Positions 11,074 through 22,968 of a DNA stretch of 64,000 nucleotides are shown piece after piece. The notes beneath the pieces are model-generated. The model made no database searches, had not been told where the DNA came from, and worked only from the letters and a program-made list of their open reading frames with translations. The stretch lies in assembly GCA_021014325.1 (NCBI GenBank), contig JAJGQC010000408.1:93287-157286 (forward strand), in the 5' to 3' direction. The position numbers were made by a program, and so were the translations under genes. The stretch comes from Plazaster borealis. Its lineage: Eukaryota; Echinodermata; Asteroidea; Forcipulatida; Labidiasteridae. Every line of letters starts with the position of its first letter. The stretch's first letter is position 1.

Positions 11074-11400
11074 CTATATAAATAGTTGGCTCAATCCGAT
11101 GTCTAATATGTGACTTCTTCTAATGGCAGACAGTGTCATATACATTCGAAGTGTTTCACTTTTATCTATTTGCCTAACATTTCTTTTGGCAAGAGCAACT
11201 TGTTCAGCTATAGCGCAGCAATACAGCCCACATGAGTCAGAATTTTCTTGGGTAATGAATGATTTTTCTACGATGACGATAGAAGTTGCATCACTGCGTA
11301 AGAATGTTGGCAAAACGTTCCAGTATTTCGATATTTTCCCGGAATAAAAGAAAATTACCAAAAGATTGAGCGATTTGACGCAAGAATGTATCCGACAAGG
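11074..11400 (-). pseudogene. Ulp1/SENP-like cysteine protease remnant (C-terminal), copy 1a
   Basis: On the minus strand the frame reads TQENSDSCGLYCCAIAEQVA. This is the Gln...Asp-Ser-Cys-Gly pattern of C48 (Ulp1/SENP) peptidases and their transposon relatives, with the putative catalytic Cys codon at 11230-11232. A tail containing LRMYMTLSAI, as expected after that motif, ends at a stop at 11074. Upstream the expected reading changes frame (a second frame carries IAQSFGNFL and stops at TQ*). The rest of the domain is missing here because the hAT fragment and the duplication breakpoint follow. Such proteases cleave ubiquitin-like modifiers or serve DNA transposons; this copy is dead. Family call is by motif recall and needs a profile search. 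Confidence 0.5.
11123..11347 (+). CDS. Hypothetical 74-aa frame, signal-peptide-like N-terminus (doubtful)
   Basis: The frame opposes the protease remnant. It begins MADSVIYIRS, followed by a hydrophobic stretch VSLLSICLTFLLARATCSA that resembles a secretory signal with possible cleavage after CSA; about 50 residues with no known motif follow. A TATA-like TATATAAATAG lies at 11075-11085, about 40 bp upstream. The same protein is encoded at 16750-16974, 27826-28050, 33168-33392 and 44800-45024; the copy at 62589 is truncated. Four variable sites separate the copies and all are synonymous here. However, third positions of this frame are also third positions of the antisense protease frame, so the pattern does not decide the strand. 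I think an antisense shadow is more likely. Confidence 0.2.
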   Translation: MADSVIYIRSVSLLSICLTFLLARATCSAIAQQYSPHESEFSWVMNDFSTMTIEVASLRKNVGKTFQYFDIFPE

Positions 11401-11405
11401 GCGAC

Positions 11406-11520
11406 CAGGGGCGGATCCAAGATTTTCCAAACGGGGGGGGGGGAATGTACCAAGCAGCAAATAGTGAATGCAATTTGTGGCGCCTGAGAGCGCGTAACGC
11501 AAAGCCCTAAGGCATGGGTT
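11406..11520. mobile_element. Truncated hAT-like element, left end, copy 1a
   Basis: Left terminus CAGGGGCGGATCC directly after GCGAC (11401-11405), with a G-run, cut at 11520 by the duplication junction. The full element is at 17033-18235. Confidence 0.8.
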
Positions 11521-11592
11521 AATAATTATGGTCAATTAGTTGCACGTGGATTCCAAGCTACATACAATGTAAAGTCCCGGGATTAAGTACCG

Positions 11593-11902
11593 ACACTAAC
11601 TAGCACAGTTGGATAAGTGCCGGGACTGTTTCACGCTCAGACGCCCCGGTCTGGGTTCGAGCCCGGCTGACCCTACATTATAGGTACAAGACTGCTTGAT
11701 GTGGCTAAAGCGTGACTGGGGTTCTGTCTTGTTTTCCTCCCCTGATGGGCAGCGCCAATTCAAAGGTTAGGATCGGAAACAGGGGAGGACATGCTGTGGG
11801 TCGGAGGCCATTGCCATAAGGGAACTAGGGAAGCCGGATAGGGGCCAGTGTGTGCTATTAAACTGATTCCGGTGCCTGAAAGCCCGACAACCACAGCGTA
11901 AC
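11593..11902 (+). mobile_element. tRNA-derived SINE-like element, copy 1b
   Basis: A box at 11601-11612 and B box at 11654-11664, same sequence and body as copy 1a. It starts only ~70 bp after the duplication junction. Confidence 0.65.
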
Positions 11903-13060
11903 TTTTTATCTTTTTTTATCCAAATTCAATTTGTACTTTGTTTTTGTCTTTTTTGATGCAACAACACAATAAAAGATGCAAAGAATAATGCAGCATTGTT
12001 TAATATTTGCGTTGCATCTAATTTTAGAGGACTCACGGAGGAGCAACCTCAAAGGGGCCGGCGGCGCTCTGTTCCCCACCAACTGGCAGGACAGACTCGG
12101 TAGGTGATCAAAGGAGGATCGTGAGAGCACATCGGGCATGGGTCTTCCTAGGTCGCGGGCCTCGGCGGGACCCTTGCCTGGCTGGCGCGGGAGTCCTCCA
12201 GGAAGACGGCAAAGTACAAAGTTGGAGGCCTTATGAGGAGCAATCTCAAAAACATATACATAATAAATAAATATACAATTATTATTATTATTTTTTTTTG
12301 GGGGGGGGGTCCAACTTTTACCATTATTGTGTTTATTTTGTATCTGTCTAGTATAGAATATTTTAAGGGCCTACAAAATATTCATGAGGCCGTCGATCCG
12401 TTTTATTCCCAATTCGCCGTATTTTTGACCGCGTGAGGGCGTATATGTAAACCGAATTCACGTGATGCAAAATAAGTAAACGAACTGGGTTTTGCATTTT
12501 TATTATTATGTTGATGTATTTCGTCATTGATGCAAGAAAACTGCATACAGGCAATTAAAATAAGATGAAACTGTTATTGTGATGTAAGAGGGTGCACCAC
12601 ACTAAATAGGCCAAAATTCATGCGCCAAACTGATTATCATATTTTGTAGGCCGTCAAAATCTGTTAAAAAAACCCGATTTGCTGCCAGTTTTCGTGAAAC
12701 ACGCTTATCCACTTCCCAAGCCAAATAGGACCAACTTAAATCCAAAATGTATCCAGTCTCCTGAAAAGTTGAAGCACAGAACCCCCAGGTTCGGATAGAT
12801 TGTTATATTTACACAATTGCATGACCCCAAAAATCTTATTATTCAAAAGTAACTGCGGGTTTACAAAAAATGATAATTAGCTTGGCGCATGAATTTTGGC
12901 CTCAATTTAGGGTGGCACACCAGACTGAACTCAGCACTAAATTGAGTGCCAGCATGGCAAGAAATTTAGTGCTAGCACCAAATTTCAAAAAAACTTGTCA
13001 ACGACCGTCAAGGACAGTCCGAACAGAATCCAAAATTCTCGTTTTATACCCCGTATTCAT

Positions 13061-14476
13061 GTGAAAAGTTTTCATCGTAAAAACATGAAATCTTCAGGTT
13101 TTTTTCATAGATGTCTTCTTTATATCCCAAACCATCATGCCTAGGCGCCCCCAATTAATTAGTCCACGACTAAACTCAGCCCAATTAATTGGATATTTGC
13201 ATAATACCAGCCCGTGTGCGAATTTTTAAACAAGTTCCAGATTAAACACGCAAATACCTAATTTTCATTTGAAAAGTTTTCATCGTAAAAACATAAAATC
13301 TTCAGGGGGTTTTTCACAGATGTCTTCCTTATATCCCAAACCATCATGCCTAGGCGCCCCAATTAATTAGTTTACTAATTAGATCAGCCTAACTAATTGA
13401 ATATTTGCATAATACCAGCCCGTGTGTGAATTTTTAAACAAGTTCCAGATTAAACACGCACCTAATTTTCATTTGAAAAGTTTTCATCGTAAAAACATGA
13501 AATCTTCAGGGTTTTTTTTTTAGGTGTTTTCCTTATATCCCAAACCATCATGCCTAGGCGCCCCTCACTTAATAAGTCCACTAATTAACTCAGCCCAATT
13601 AAATGGATATTTGCATAATTACAGCCCGTGTGCGAAAATACTTCACAAATTCTATATTAAACACGCAAGTACCTAATTTTCATTTGAAAAGTTTTCATCG
13701 TAAAAACATGAAATCTTCAGTTTTTTCTTAATAGATGTCTTCCTTATATACCAAACCATCATGCCTAGGCGCCCCCAATTAATAAGTCCATGAATTAGAT
13801 CAGCCCAACTAATTAAAACAATTGCATAATTATATAGCTCGTGTGCAAATTTACTATAGGCCCTATCAACTACCTAATTTTCATTTGAAAAGTTTTCATT
13901 GTAAAAACATGAAGTCTTCCTTATATCCCAAACCATCATGCCTAGGCGCCCCAGTTAATTAGTCTACTAATCAGATCAGCCTAACAAATTGAATATTTGC
14001 ATAAAATTTGCCCGTGAGCGAATTTAGTATATACAAAAAGTACCTAATTTTCATTTGAAAAGTTTTTATCGTAAAAACATGAAATCTTAAGGGTTTTTTC
14101 ATAAATGTCTTCCTTATATCCCAAACCATCATGCCTAGGCGCCCCAATTAATTAGTCCACTAATTAGCTGAGCCCAACTAATTAAAAATTTGCATAATTA
14201 TAGCCCGTGTGCAAATTTACACACAACTACCTAATTTTCATTTGAATAGTTGTTTTTCTTCATTGATGTCTTCCTTATATTACAAACCATAGTTCATAGT
14301 CGCCCGATTAAATTTGTTCACTAATTAGCTCAACCCATCTAACAAAATATCTGAAAAATATTTACGACAATTTGTAGATTAAACAAGAAAATATACCTAT
14401 TTTTCATTTGAAAAGTAATCATAAAACCCATAAAATCCTGTTTTTCCTCATAGATGTCTTATCCCAAACCATAACT
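13061..14476 (+). repeat. Forward satellite array (module f), copy 1b
   Basis: Same six-plus-two monomer layout as 7420-8840, ending at the same degenerate monomer before CCATAACTC. Confidence 0.92.
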
Positions 14477-16700
14477 CTTTCACAATGTGTAAACAGTGCC
14501 ACTTTTGTGTTTACCAAATAATGTTAACTGGCATTTATTACCACATACGACAGGTAGACACTTCGTTTTCACTGAGTGGGCTGTATGAGCCGCCTTTTAT
14601 TCAAATTTAATACGCAAATAATGACATGTGTTCTTAAAAATGATCTCCGGTCGTTAATAATCCATGAGACTGTTATGAACATTTTTCTGTGACGAATACA
14701 AAATTATCCTACCTGATTTCCAAATCTGAAAGCTAACTCTTTGCAAACATGATTCTCTACGAAATCATAGTCATTAAAACAGCACTGGGATGATCTCCGG
14801 CAGTAGCATTTAATTCGCAAAAAAAAATCCGTCAGGTATATAAACAAAATGAGACAAAATTATTTAAAAAGTAACATTATTGAATGAATACACCCGGGGA
14901 CTATGGAGGTGTAAACAATGAAAGTTCGGATTATGATTGAAAAGAACCAATCGGGAGAGTAGCCGGATACGAAAACTCAAAACCCTGTGGAACAAATGAG
15001 AACGTATGTTGGTCCCATGCTTTTCACTTGTTAGTTTTATTGTATAACAATCGAACGGTTCCAACAACGAAAGGTTACTTTTCCTTTCATTTCCCTTATC
15101 CCTTTTTTCCGCATTTAAAAATCAGGACCACAGAGGTACAACTTTTTTTCCAATTTTATGAAAGCTAAGCACGGACAATATTACTATAGAGGTTCCCATA
15201 AACCTCTATTATAGTGTTGCACCCAACCACACACGTCTGTGACACCCCTACATATAAAACATTGTTATACACTTGCATTTACCAATGATTTTTTTTATCT
15301 ATACTGACTTCTTTACATGCCCATCTGATGTCAAGCATTATTTGAGCCTTAATTTAGTTCTGTAATTAAATAGTTCTTTCTTAATTCGCCTTAATTAGTT
15401 AATCATAATAAACAAACAAACAGTTCACTTTTTGCTGTTTACAACAATAACAAATAATACTTATGATCAAAAGAAAATGATCAAAATATATCGCCCTTGC
15501 AATTAACCCCTGGATTTCTTAGGCCTACTTGGTCAACACATTGACACACATTACAAAAAAAAAACAAAAAAAAAAACACACCCGTAACATTTCTGTATCC
15601 GAATGCCACTTGTTCATTAATATTTGATAAATAAAATAGCATCTATCTATACTATAAAACCGTAACATGCCCCATGTTACATTAAAAACGCACCACCGAA
15701 ACAAGTGACGAAGCCAGCCTAACAAGAATGCTCACGGCGCTTCGTAGAGATACAATTTAAAAAGGTAATTTAAAGACAATTTACAAAATTACAAATGTAC
15801 AGAAAAGGAGTGGCCAAACAATTTTAGGCACATTAAAATGTAGTTGTTTTATCACATGACCCAAAAACAGGATTACCAAAAAAATACCTTTAAGTAATCA
15901 ATAATTTCTAAATCAACAATAAAATTGTAAAAATCACTGCAGACTGCAAACACCCCATAAAACCTGGATCACCCAGTAGCAGAAGGAAAAATATTTAACA
16001 AAAAGCAGACACAAAAGGCAATATAAAAACCCAAACAGAAAAACAGAAAACGCGACACCACTCCTCTCCACGAACAAAGTAAAAGATTGTGTAAACTCAC
16101 ATCCTGAATAACTTAAAGCAAAAAAGGAAAACCTGTAAGGTTTTTTATTTCGTTATTTTGAAAAAAGGCGAGTCTTCAAAACGTTTTCGTATTTATTTAT
16201 TCATTATTATTATTTTTTTTTTTTTTGGGGGATCAATTTTCCTATGTATTGTCTGTTCATTAATTCCTTTTTTTGTGTTGACTATGTTCACATCAACTTT
16301 ACTTCATAAAAAGAATCCCATAATGCGATTATATTATTTAAATAACAACACATAATTCTGCTTCATTAAAGAGGAAGGGAAATTGCCAATACAATTTTGT
16401 GATGTACTCATTTTCCAACAGATAGAGTCCTCATGTGAGTGGGGGAAAAAGTCTCTAACTCACGTTAACATTGTGTAAATTGCAATTGCATTCGATACCC
16501 TTCCAGTGAAACAAATTTACAACATCTAAAATATCTGATGACATCATTCTAAGAAAAATGGGTCTCTACATTTTTTTACGGGGATGATTGGTTCATTCCG
16601 GACTCTGTTAATAGAAAAGGTACTTCAACAAAACGAGAATTGTGTGTTATAGTTTTTGCAAAACTATTGAGTACTATACCGATGTTAGTTAGATATTACT

Positions 16701-17032
16701 CTATATAAATAGTTGGCTCAATCCGATGTCTAATATGTGACTTCTTCTAATGGCAGACAGTGTCATATACATTCGAAGTGTTTCACTTTTATCAATTTGC
16801 CTAACCTTTCTTTTGGCAAGAGCAACTTGTTCAGCTATAGCGCAGCAATATAGCCCACATGAGTCAGAATTTTCTTGGGTAATGAATGATTTTTCTACGA
16901 TGACGATAGAAGTTGCATCACTGCGTAAGAATGTTGGCAAAACGTTCCAGTATTTCGATATTTTCCCGGAATAAAAGAAAATTACCAAAAGATTGAGCGA
17001 TTTGACGCAAGAATGTATCCGACAAGGGCGAC
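16701..17032 (-). pseudogene. Ulp1/SENP-like protease remnant, C-terminal part, copy 1b
   Basis: Same motif block as copy 1a, with catalytic-type Cys codon at 16857-16859. One substitution changes AAT to AAG in the protease frame (Asn to Lys). The remnant is interrupted at 17032 by the hAT-like element and continues at 18236 on the other side. Confidence 0.5.
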
Positions 17033-18235
17033 CAGGGGCGGATCCAAGATTTTCCAAACGGGGGGGGGGGGGGGAATGTACCAAGCAGCAAATAGTGAAT
17101 GCAATTTGTGGCGCCTGAGAGCGCGTAACGCAAAGCCCTAAGGCATGGGTTCCGGGCCCGCTGAAATGCTCCGAAACATTTCTGATTGATGCTTTGTGGT
17201 CTCATGCAATATCTGACCACTTTATCCAATTTTGTTTTAGCAAGATCATTTAAACATCATTTTCGAGTTGGGAGTCATTAAATCAGCCATCCTGAGTTAT
17301 AAATTCAAAATGCAGGCTACAATTTATTAGTATTTATTCGGGGACACAAAAGTGTTGGTGAGGAGAATCCTTCTGCCATGGTGAGCCAACGATATGAAAG
17401 TGCAATTATTTTCAATATAATTAACCCAAAACAGAGAAACAGACACACTTTTTAAGCAATTCAGATCAATATCAATCTTCTAAATTTACTGGAATTGTTT
17501 CTGTAACATTGATGGGTGGGCCCAGGGGTTAAGCCTTGATGGGGGTCCAGGGGGCGAATCCCCCGGAAGCTCTGAGCTTTTGGCTTTTTTAGGGGTGAAA
17601 AATAAAGCCTCTGTGTGCCTAAAACAGAGAAATTCTAAATTTACTGGGAAATTTTCATGTAACATCGATGGTGGGTTCCAGGGGTGAAGCCCTGATGGGG
17701 GTCCAGGGGGCGAAGCCCCCTCAAGCTCTGAGCTTTTGGCTTTTTTAGGGGTGAAAAATAAAGCCTCTGTGTGCCTAAAACAGAGAAATTCTAAATTGAC
17801 TGGGAAATTTTCCTGTAACATCGATGGTGGGTTCCAGGGGTGAAGCCCTGATTGGGGTCCAGGGTGCGAAGCCCCCGGAAGCTGAGCTTTTGGCCTTTTG
17901 AGGGGTGAAAATCAAGCCTCTGTGTGCCTAAAACAGAGAAATAGACACACTTTGCACTTTTGATCCATATCAATCTCCTAATTTTACTCAAAGAAAATTG
18001 TAATACCACAAATCTCACGTTTTGATCAAGTTGATGCATTATCTGGTTTCATGCATATTCATTAAAAACATAGTGGGTAAGATCGTTTCTCAATTTCAAG
18101 CTCACTGTCGTATTATCTTGGACAGGCAGTACTAAAATAAAATAAAACATAAAATAAAATAAACAGTGTTTTTTTTTTTTGCTGACGGAAAGGGGGAGGG
18201 GCGTACGCCCCCACGCCCCCCTGTATCCGCCCCTG
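17033..18235. mobile_element. hAT-like non-autonomous element, complete copy 1b
   Basis: 1203 bp. Left end CAGGGGCGGATCC and right end TGTATCCGCCCCTG are imperfect inverted termini. The element is flanked by GCGAC at 17028-17032 and 18236-18240, a 5-bp target duplication (5-bp duplications are known for one hAT subgroup; most hATs make 8). There is no transposase frame. Inside, three tandem ~150-190 bp repeats (17486-17945) each carry GGTCCAGGGGGCGAAGCCCC-like and GAGCTTTTGGC boxes, and an A-rich AATAAAATAAAAC stretch lies near 18133. It sits inside the protease remnant: YDSM lies on one side and the Cys box on the other. Confidence 0.75.
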
Positions 18236-18530
18236 GCGACATTGAATCGTAACAGCATATAGATTTTGTTATCTTATCGATGACTTAAAAAAAGCATGAA
18301 ATGAGAGTTTCTAAGAAGAGGGCATAATATTATGTTACACCATTGATCGCTGATACATTTCCTCTGCACCGAACGGTATGTCGAGACTGTTACCACTCTC
18401 CTATTGAATTGCACTGGTTTCAGAGCACAGTAGGCCTAGTGCAGCACAGGTTTGACCAACATCTTCTCTTTAAGCCAATTGTTGCATGTAGAAATCTACA
18501 AAAAAATCACTAATCCATCCCCGGTTGAAA
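18236..18530 (-). pseudogene. Ulp1/SENP-like protease remnant, N-terminal part, copy 1b
   Basis: Minus-strand frames contain WISDFFVDFYMQQ (Trp codon at 18515-18517), resembling the WLnDxxInFYM start of the SENP domain. Next to the hAT junction lies ICCYDSM (18240-18251 encodes YDSM), the conserved Tyr-Asp-Ser segment that follows the catalytic His-Trp strand. Across the pre-insertion site the frame would run YDSM into PLSDTFLRQIAQ, consistent with the family. Stops and frame changes lie between the motifs, and the His-Trp pair is not clearly present (a QW appears near the expected place). The remnant ends at the inverted satellite. Confidence 0.45.
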
Positions 18531-18564
18531 TTTGGTGACAGTTTTATGAAGGATTGATACACAT

Positions 18565-18963
18565 CGATCGATGACAACTTTTCAAAAGAAATTTAGGTAG
18601 TTGTACTAGTAAATTCGCATACGGGCTAACATTATGCAAATACTAAATTAATTGGGCTGAGTTAATTCGTTGACTATTGGGGGCGACAGGGCATAACGGA
18701 TTGGGATAAAAGGAAGACATCTATGAAGAAAAAACTGAAGATTTCATGTTTTTACGATGACAACTTTTCAAATGAAATTTATGTATTTGCGTGTTTATTA
18801 ATCTGGAACTATAGTAAATTTGCACACGGGCTGTAATTATGCAATTGTTGAATAAGTTGGGCTGAGCTAATAAGTGGACTAATTAACTGGAAGCGCCAAG
18901 GCATGATAGTTTGGGATATAAGGAAGACATCTGTGAAGAAAAAACTGAAGATTTCATGTTTTT
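18565..18963 (-). repeat. Inverted satellite array (module k), unit 1
   Basis: Two reverse-orientation monomers, with the CCTAGGCG box diverged to GGGGCGACAGGGC and AAGCGCCAAGG. A deletion after TTTTTAC (about 18965) removes the MITE and third monomer and joins directly to the next unit start. Confidence 0.88.
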
Positions 18964-20110
18964 ACTTTAAGGGAGGTGGGGGATGAACAAACAGTTACAT
19001 GTAAAGCAAGGTGAGCTAGCCGCCCAGTCTTTAGACTTGACCCAAGTCGAACTTTCGTCGAGCCCTTCGTCGTCTGATTAATCCACTGCATGCACTTTAA
19101 CTCAGAATCGCAGCTTGGATGTCGGTGAGCCGGTGTCAAAGGGAATTCTGTCCCCCCGCACAGCGGTCCGGGGGGACAGATCCCCTAGGGAAATGTGTCC
19201 CCCGCCCAGGGTTTTCTGTCCGCCAGGGGAATTTGTCCCCCCTCCCACATTTGTTCCCTTGTTTGCCTCTGTGCGACAATTGAAATCTTTTTAACTATAT
19301 AAAACCAAGCATGAGAATGGGCGATGATGACAAAACCGGAAATCCATCGTACGAAAAATAAATCGGAAAATTCCAACGCTAAAAATGCATAGTTATCCGG
19401 ATTCTGGGCAATGTCCGTAATTTGGGCAAAGTGACCTAGGCGTCAGCGCCGCACTCAGTGAATTGTTGTCAGTAGACTTTTCTTTTCAAAGTCTCCACAC
19501 ACAAAAATGTTCATTTGCTTAAAATTATTGACTAAAATAAGTAACAATAAGATAATACTTCTATTATAAACCAGCAAAGCCAGGTGAATAAAGCAAGTTT
19601 ATTGATTTAGTTCCGTGGACGCTCGTGCCTGGGGGACATAATTATTCTCCGTTGGAGGACACAATCTCCGTTGAGCACGGCGGACAGAATAACTTAACGA
19701 GAGACAGTTTATCCTAGGAGATACTGTCTCGGGGGACGTTGTACCCTAAAAAGACAGGTAAAGTTGTTCGGGGGGACAGATTCAACGGGGGGACAGAATC
19801 TCCGTCCACTCCGGAAAATAACACTAGTCACAGCGCCCTCTATGTTTATTCATTACAAACGTGCACAGTGTATACACCCGAACGTTGGTATACGATCTTT
19901 GGTTGGTACTGATTGTGTGTACCGAACAAACACCATGGTCTTGGAACCAAGACTATGCTCACACCAGCAGCTAGCCTCGCTACCATGGGCAAAGCGCCAT
20001 ATCGATACCTCTCTCGTCACTAACCCCTGGTAGGGAAACACTCAAAATCAAGGCTGATTGGCTCACCAAAAGTTGCTGCTTTGCGCACACACTTATAACA
20101 TTCGAGCGCT

Positions 20111-20272
20111 TGTTGGCCCAAAAAGGTGTCAAATAAAGTGCTCTATGAAAAAACCAACGAGAAACCATGGAGTGTCATAATTGCCAAAAGACGCCTGAGA
20201 TGGACAGGCCATCTCCTGAGACTACCTGATGAAACACCAGCCAAGCAAGCAGCGGCGGCGGAACACTTTTAA
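20111..20272 (+). pseudogene. LINE reverse-transcriptase C-terminal fragment, unit 2
   Basis: Same 162-bp fragment and uninterrupted frame as at 3350-3511, including RRLRWTGHLLRLPDETPA. Confidence 0.6.
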
Positions 20273-22658
20273 AAGTGGGGGGCCCTTTTTTTTCCTATGT
20301 ACTTTATTTCCATTTGCACAACATAGGTATGTAGGCACACACCGGCTATGTTGGGCTATTTGGGTACAAAATAGACCCACACATGACTCTGAAGGTCTTC
20401 CAGCAGTAGAGTAGACCAATCCCTAAAAGAAACCGTCAAATTTAGCCGTTATCGAGCATTCAAATAACTGAGTTCACGTGATTTATCTGAACCAATTCTT
20501 TTACGCAGATAAATCACAAGATCTTTGGAGTTGATTTTACTTTCAGCGATCTAAAAAGTGTATTACTGAACCAAATTCAACTCGACTGGGTTAACAACAG
20601 GAGCGATTGACGCAGCTGTAAGCCAAAATGCAATTTGCCCGTAAAAATGGCGTTTTATTCGGGAACGATCGTTAGACAAAATTACTATACCTTATACATT
20701 GAACAACTACCACCATTCTGTGATTTGCCAATTGGCCATCAAGACGTGTTTTGTTAGATCGACTAAATGCAGATTGTGTCTACGTCATTAAGCCGCTAAG
20801 CTAATCGGATAACGTGGCAAGTGTGCATGCTCATAAGACGCATCCCGACCGTACCTCTAGCCTCTTTCTAGAATGGTGTCTTTATGAGCATGCGCACTTG
20901 CAGACAAGCATTTTTTCAAAACGGCCGCACAAAAATCTTTTTTGATGAATTATCGGAAATAGGTTGGTTTAGTTTGTGAATATTTGTGTATGTAAATATA
21001 ATAGCGGGTTGCTTGGAGTATTGAGACCACATGACTTATACAATAAAATCTTGACTATTGACCCGAAGACAGCACAGAAAGTGGTTTATGGGAGTTGTTG
21101 ATTTTTAATGTAAATAAACTATGGTGGTGTTTCAGTGGGTGTGTTGTTCATCCTACCTTTTACAGAAATCAAAACAGGACAAAACAAGGTCACAATACTG
21201 CACCAAACTACACGTTTCACTTTCAGATATAAAAAAAATGTACAGGGCAGCGACCCACACCACCCGGCACTCAGAGCTACATTCTATACCTTGCACTTCA
21301 AAGAAGGACATTACAGTGTTGACTTGTTTTTAATTAAGATGAATTTTAAACCATTTATGGGTGTGATAAGCTAGCACACATTAGTGATTCAGTGCAAATC
21401 AAGGAACCTCCAATGTGAGACTCAGCACAATGGAGTTTGAAATAATAAACACTTTCGCGGTAATATGCGCCATCATGTTCAGGCGTGCTATTAAAACTAA
21501 TGGACCATCGCACCAGTCCTCAGTAAACTTTGGGAAACCGAATTTGCAAAGTGAATGGTGATTAGGGCTTATAACGTGGTGGTCAAATTCATGGACGGTA
21601 CGCTTGTTTTCATACGAATCAGCAAAATTTCCCCTTGAAAAAATAACCGAGAACCACAAACTAGAAAAAGAAAAGGTAACACTATCGATTTAAATATAGG
21701 AATCAAACTTTAATAATAAAACAAGAATAATTTTTTGTTTGGGGGGGATAAAAAAAGAAACTTTAAGAACACCCAAATTAACAGTTACTCGATCGCGCAA
21801 CATTGCACTCGAGAGGCACTAGCGTGGCAATGGACAATGAAATTGTAAAATACTTTATATAATGTCACATCATGTAGTCGTCGTGTACGCGTCAACAGGG
21901 GGAGGGAGGGCTCGCTTCGCATCATTTTACCACTGCTTAACTAAATGAACTAGAAATATTTTCGGGGCCTAATAAAGATGACATCGGGGTTATTATCAGA
22001 TGTATATGGTGAGCCTTATTAAAATGGGAGACTACATTTAAAAACCATCTGACACTACATTGCGGCTAAGGCTGAAATTGCGCCTGGTGCATGCTAACGG
22101 CTTCTAGTGGGAATAACTCACGCAGACACGTTGTGGCGCAGCCGGGATTCCGGAACCAGCCCGCTATAAAGTCAGCCTATTTTTACACCCGATCGCTAGT
22201 CTCGTGTGTGCTACTCGCACCAGCGGTGACTCGCACTGCAGGACTGGTGAAATATGCATCGTGGGCCATTACTATAATCTTTTGTCCGGGGATGGCAACT
22301 CGCCTACGTTTGGCGTTAATTGCTGATTTGTGTTATATGAATAAGATTATTTTGAGAAATGTAAAGGCGTGTATAATATTACAAAAGGTGGTTGTCAGTG
22401 AACCATAACTTGGTTTCAATAGCTCGATTAAAAGTGGGGGGGGGGGCAAAATGACTACAATTTCAAAAGTGGGGGGGGGGCAACGGCCCACTCGGCCCCC
22501 CCCCCCCCCGGTTCCGCCGCCGGTGCAAGCAAGCGCTTATGATAATTCCCTGGTGAAAGCGCCCGCCCTCCCTCATGCGGTCAAAAATGGTCAATTAGTT
22601 GGTGCACCCACGTGGATTCCAAGCTACATACAATGTAAAGTCCCGGGATTAAGTACCG

Positions 22659-22968
22659 ACACTAACTAGCACAGTTGGATAAGTGCCGGGACTGTTTCAC
22701 GCTCAGACGCCCCGGTCTGGGTTCGAGCCCGGCTGACCCTACATTATAGGTACAAGACTGCTTGATGTGGCTAAAGCGTGACTGGGGTTCTGTCTTGTTT
22801 TCCTCCCCTGATGGGCAGCGCCAATTCAAAGGTTAGGATCGGAAACAGGGGAGGACATGCTGTGGGTCGGAGGCCATTGCCATAAGGGAACTAGGGAAGC
22901 CGGATAGGGGCCAGTGTGTGCTATTAAACTGATTCCGGTGCCTGAAAGCCCGACAACCACAGCGTAAC
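22659..22968 (+). mobile_element. tRNA-derived SINE-like element, copy 2a
   Basis: A box 22667-22678, B box 22720-22730, same body as copy 1a. Confidence 0.65.

Larger units (their letters stand above)
5870..11520 (+). repeat. Block d-h, first copy in unit 1 (5.65 kb)
   Basis: Contains SINE, module e, forward satellite array, module g, protease C-terminal remnant and the first 115 bp of the hAT-like element. It ends at GGCATGGGTT, directly joined to AATAATTATGG of the next copy. In single-copy blocks GGCATGGGTT continues into CCGGGCCCGC, so 11520/11521 is the breakpoint of a tandem duplication. Confidence 0.93.
11521..17151 (+). repeat. Block d-h, second copy in unit 1
   Basis: Repeats 5870-11520 module by module with small differences (for example AAAAAAACCC for AAACAAACC in module e, CTCAATTTAGGG for CTAAATTTAGGG). 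At GGCATGGGTT it reads on into the complete hAT-like element, so this copy retains the original right-hand context. Confidence 0.92.
2198..18963 (+). repeat. Composite tandem unit 1 (16.8 kb, d-h doubled)
   Basis: Begins at ACTTTAAGGG and runs to the same sequence at 18964. Order: a-c leader 2198-5869, first d-h block 5870-11520, second d-h block 11521-17151, then hAT remainder, protease 5' remnant and inverted satellite to 18963. Near-identical sequence recurs in the same order from 18964, 35935 and 47703. The end is abbreviated: a deletion at about 18965 removed the TTAA MITE and last inverted monomer present in units 2 and 3. Confidence 0.92.

Noticed and set aside
17486..17821. 111-aa repetitive minus-strand frame in the hAT-like element
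   Set aside because: It reads through the internal tandem repeats of a non-coding element. The frame is lost in other copies by small indels.
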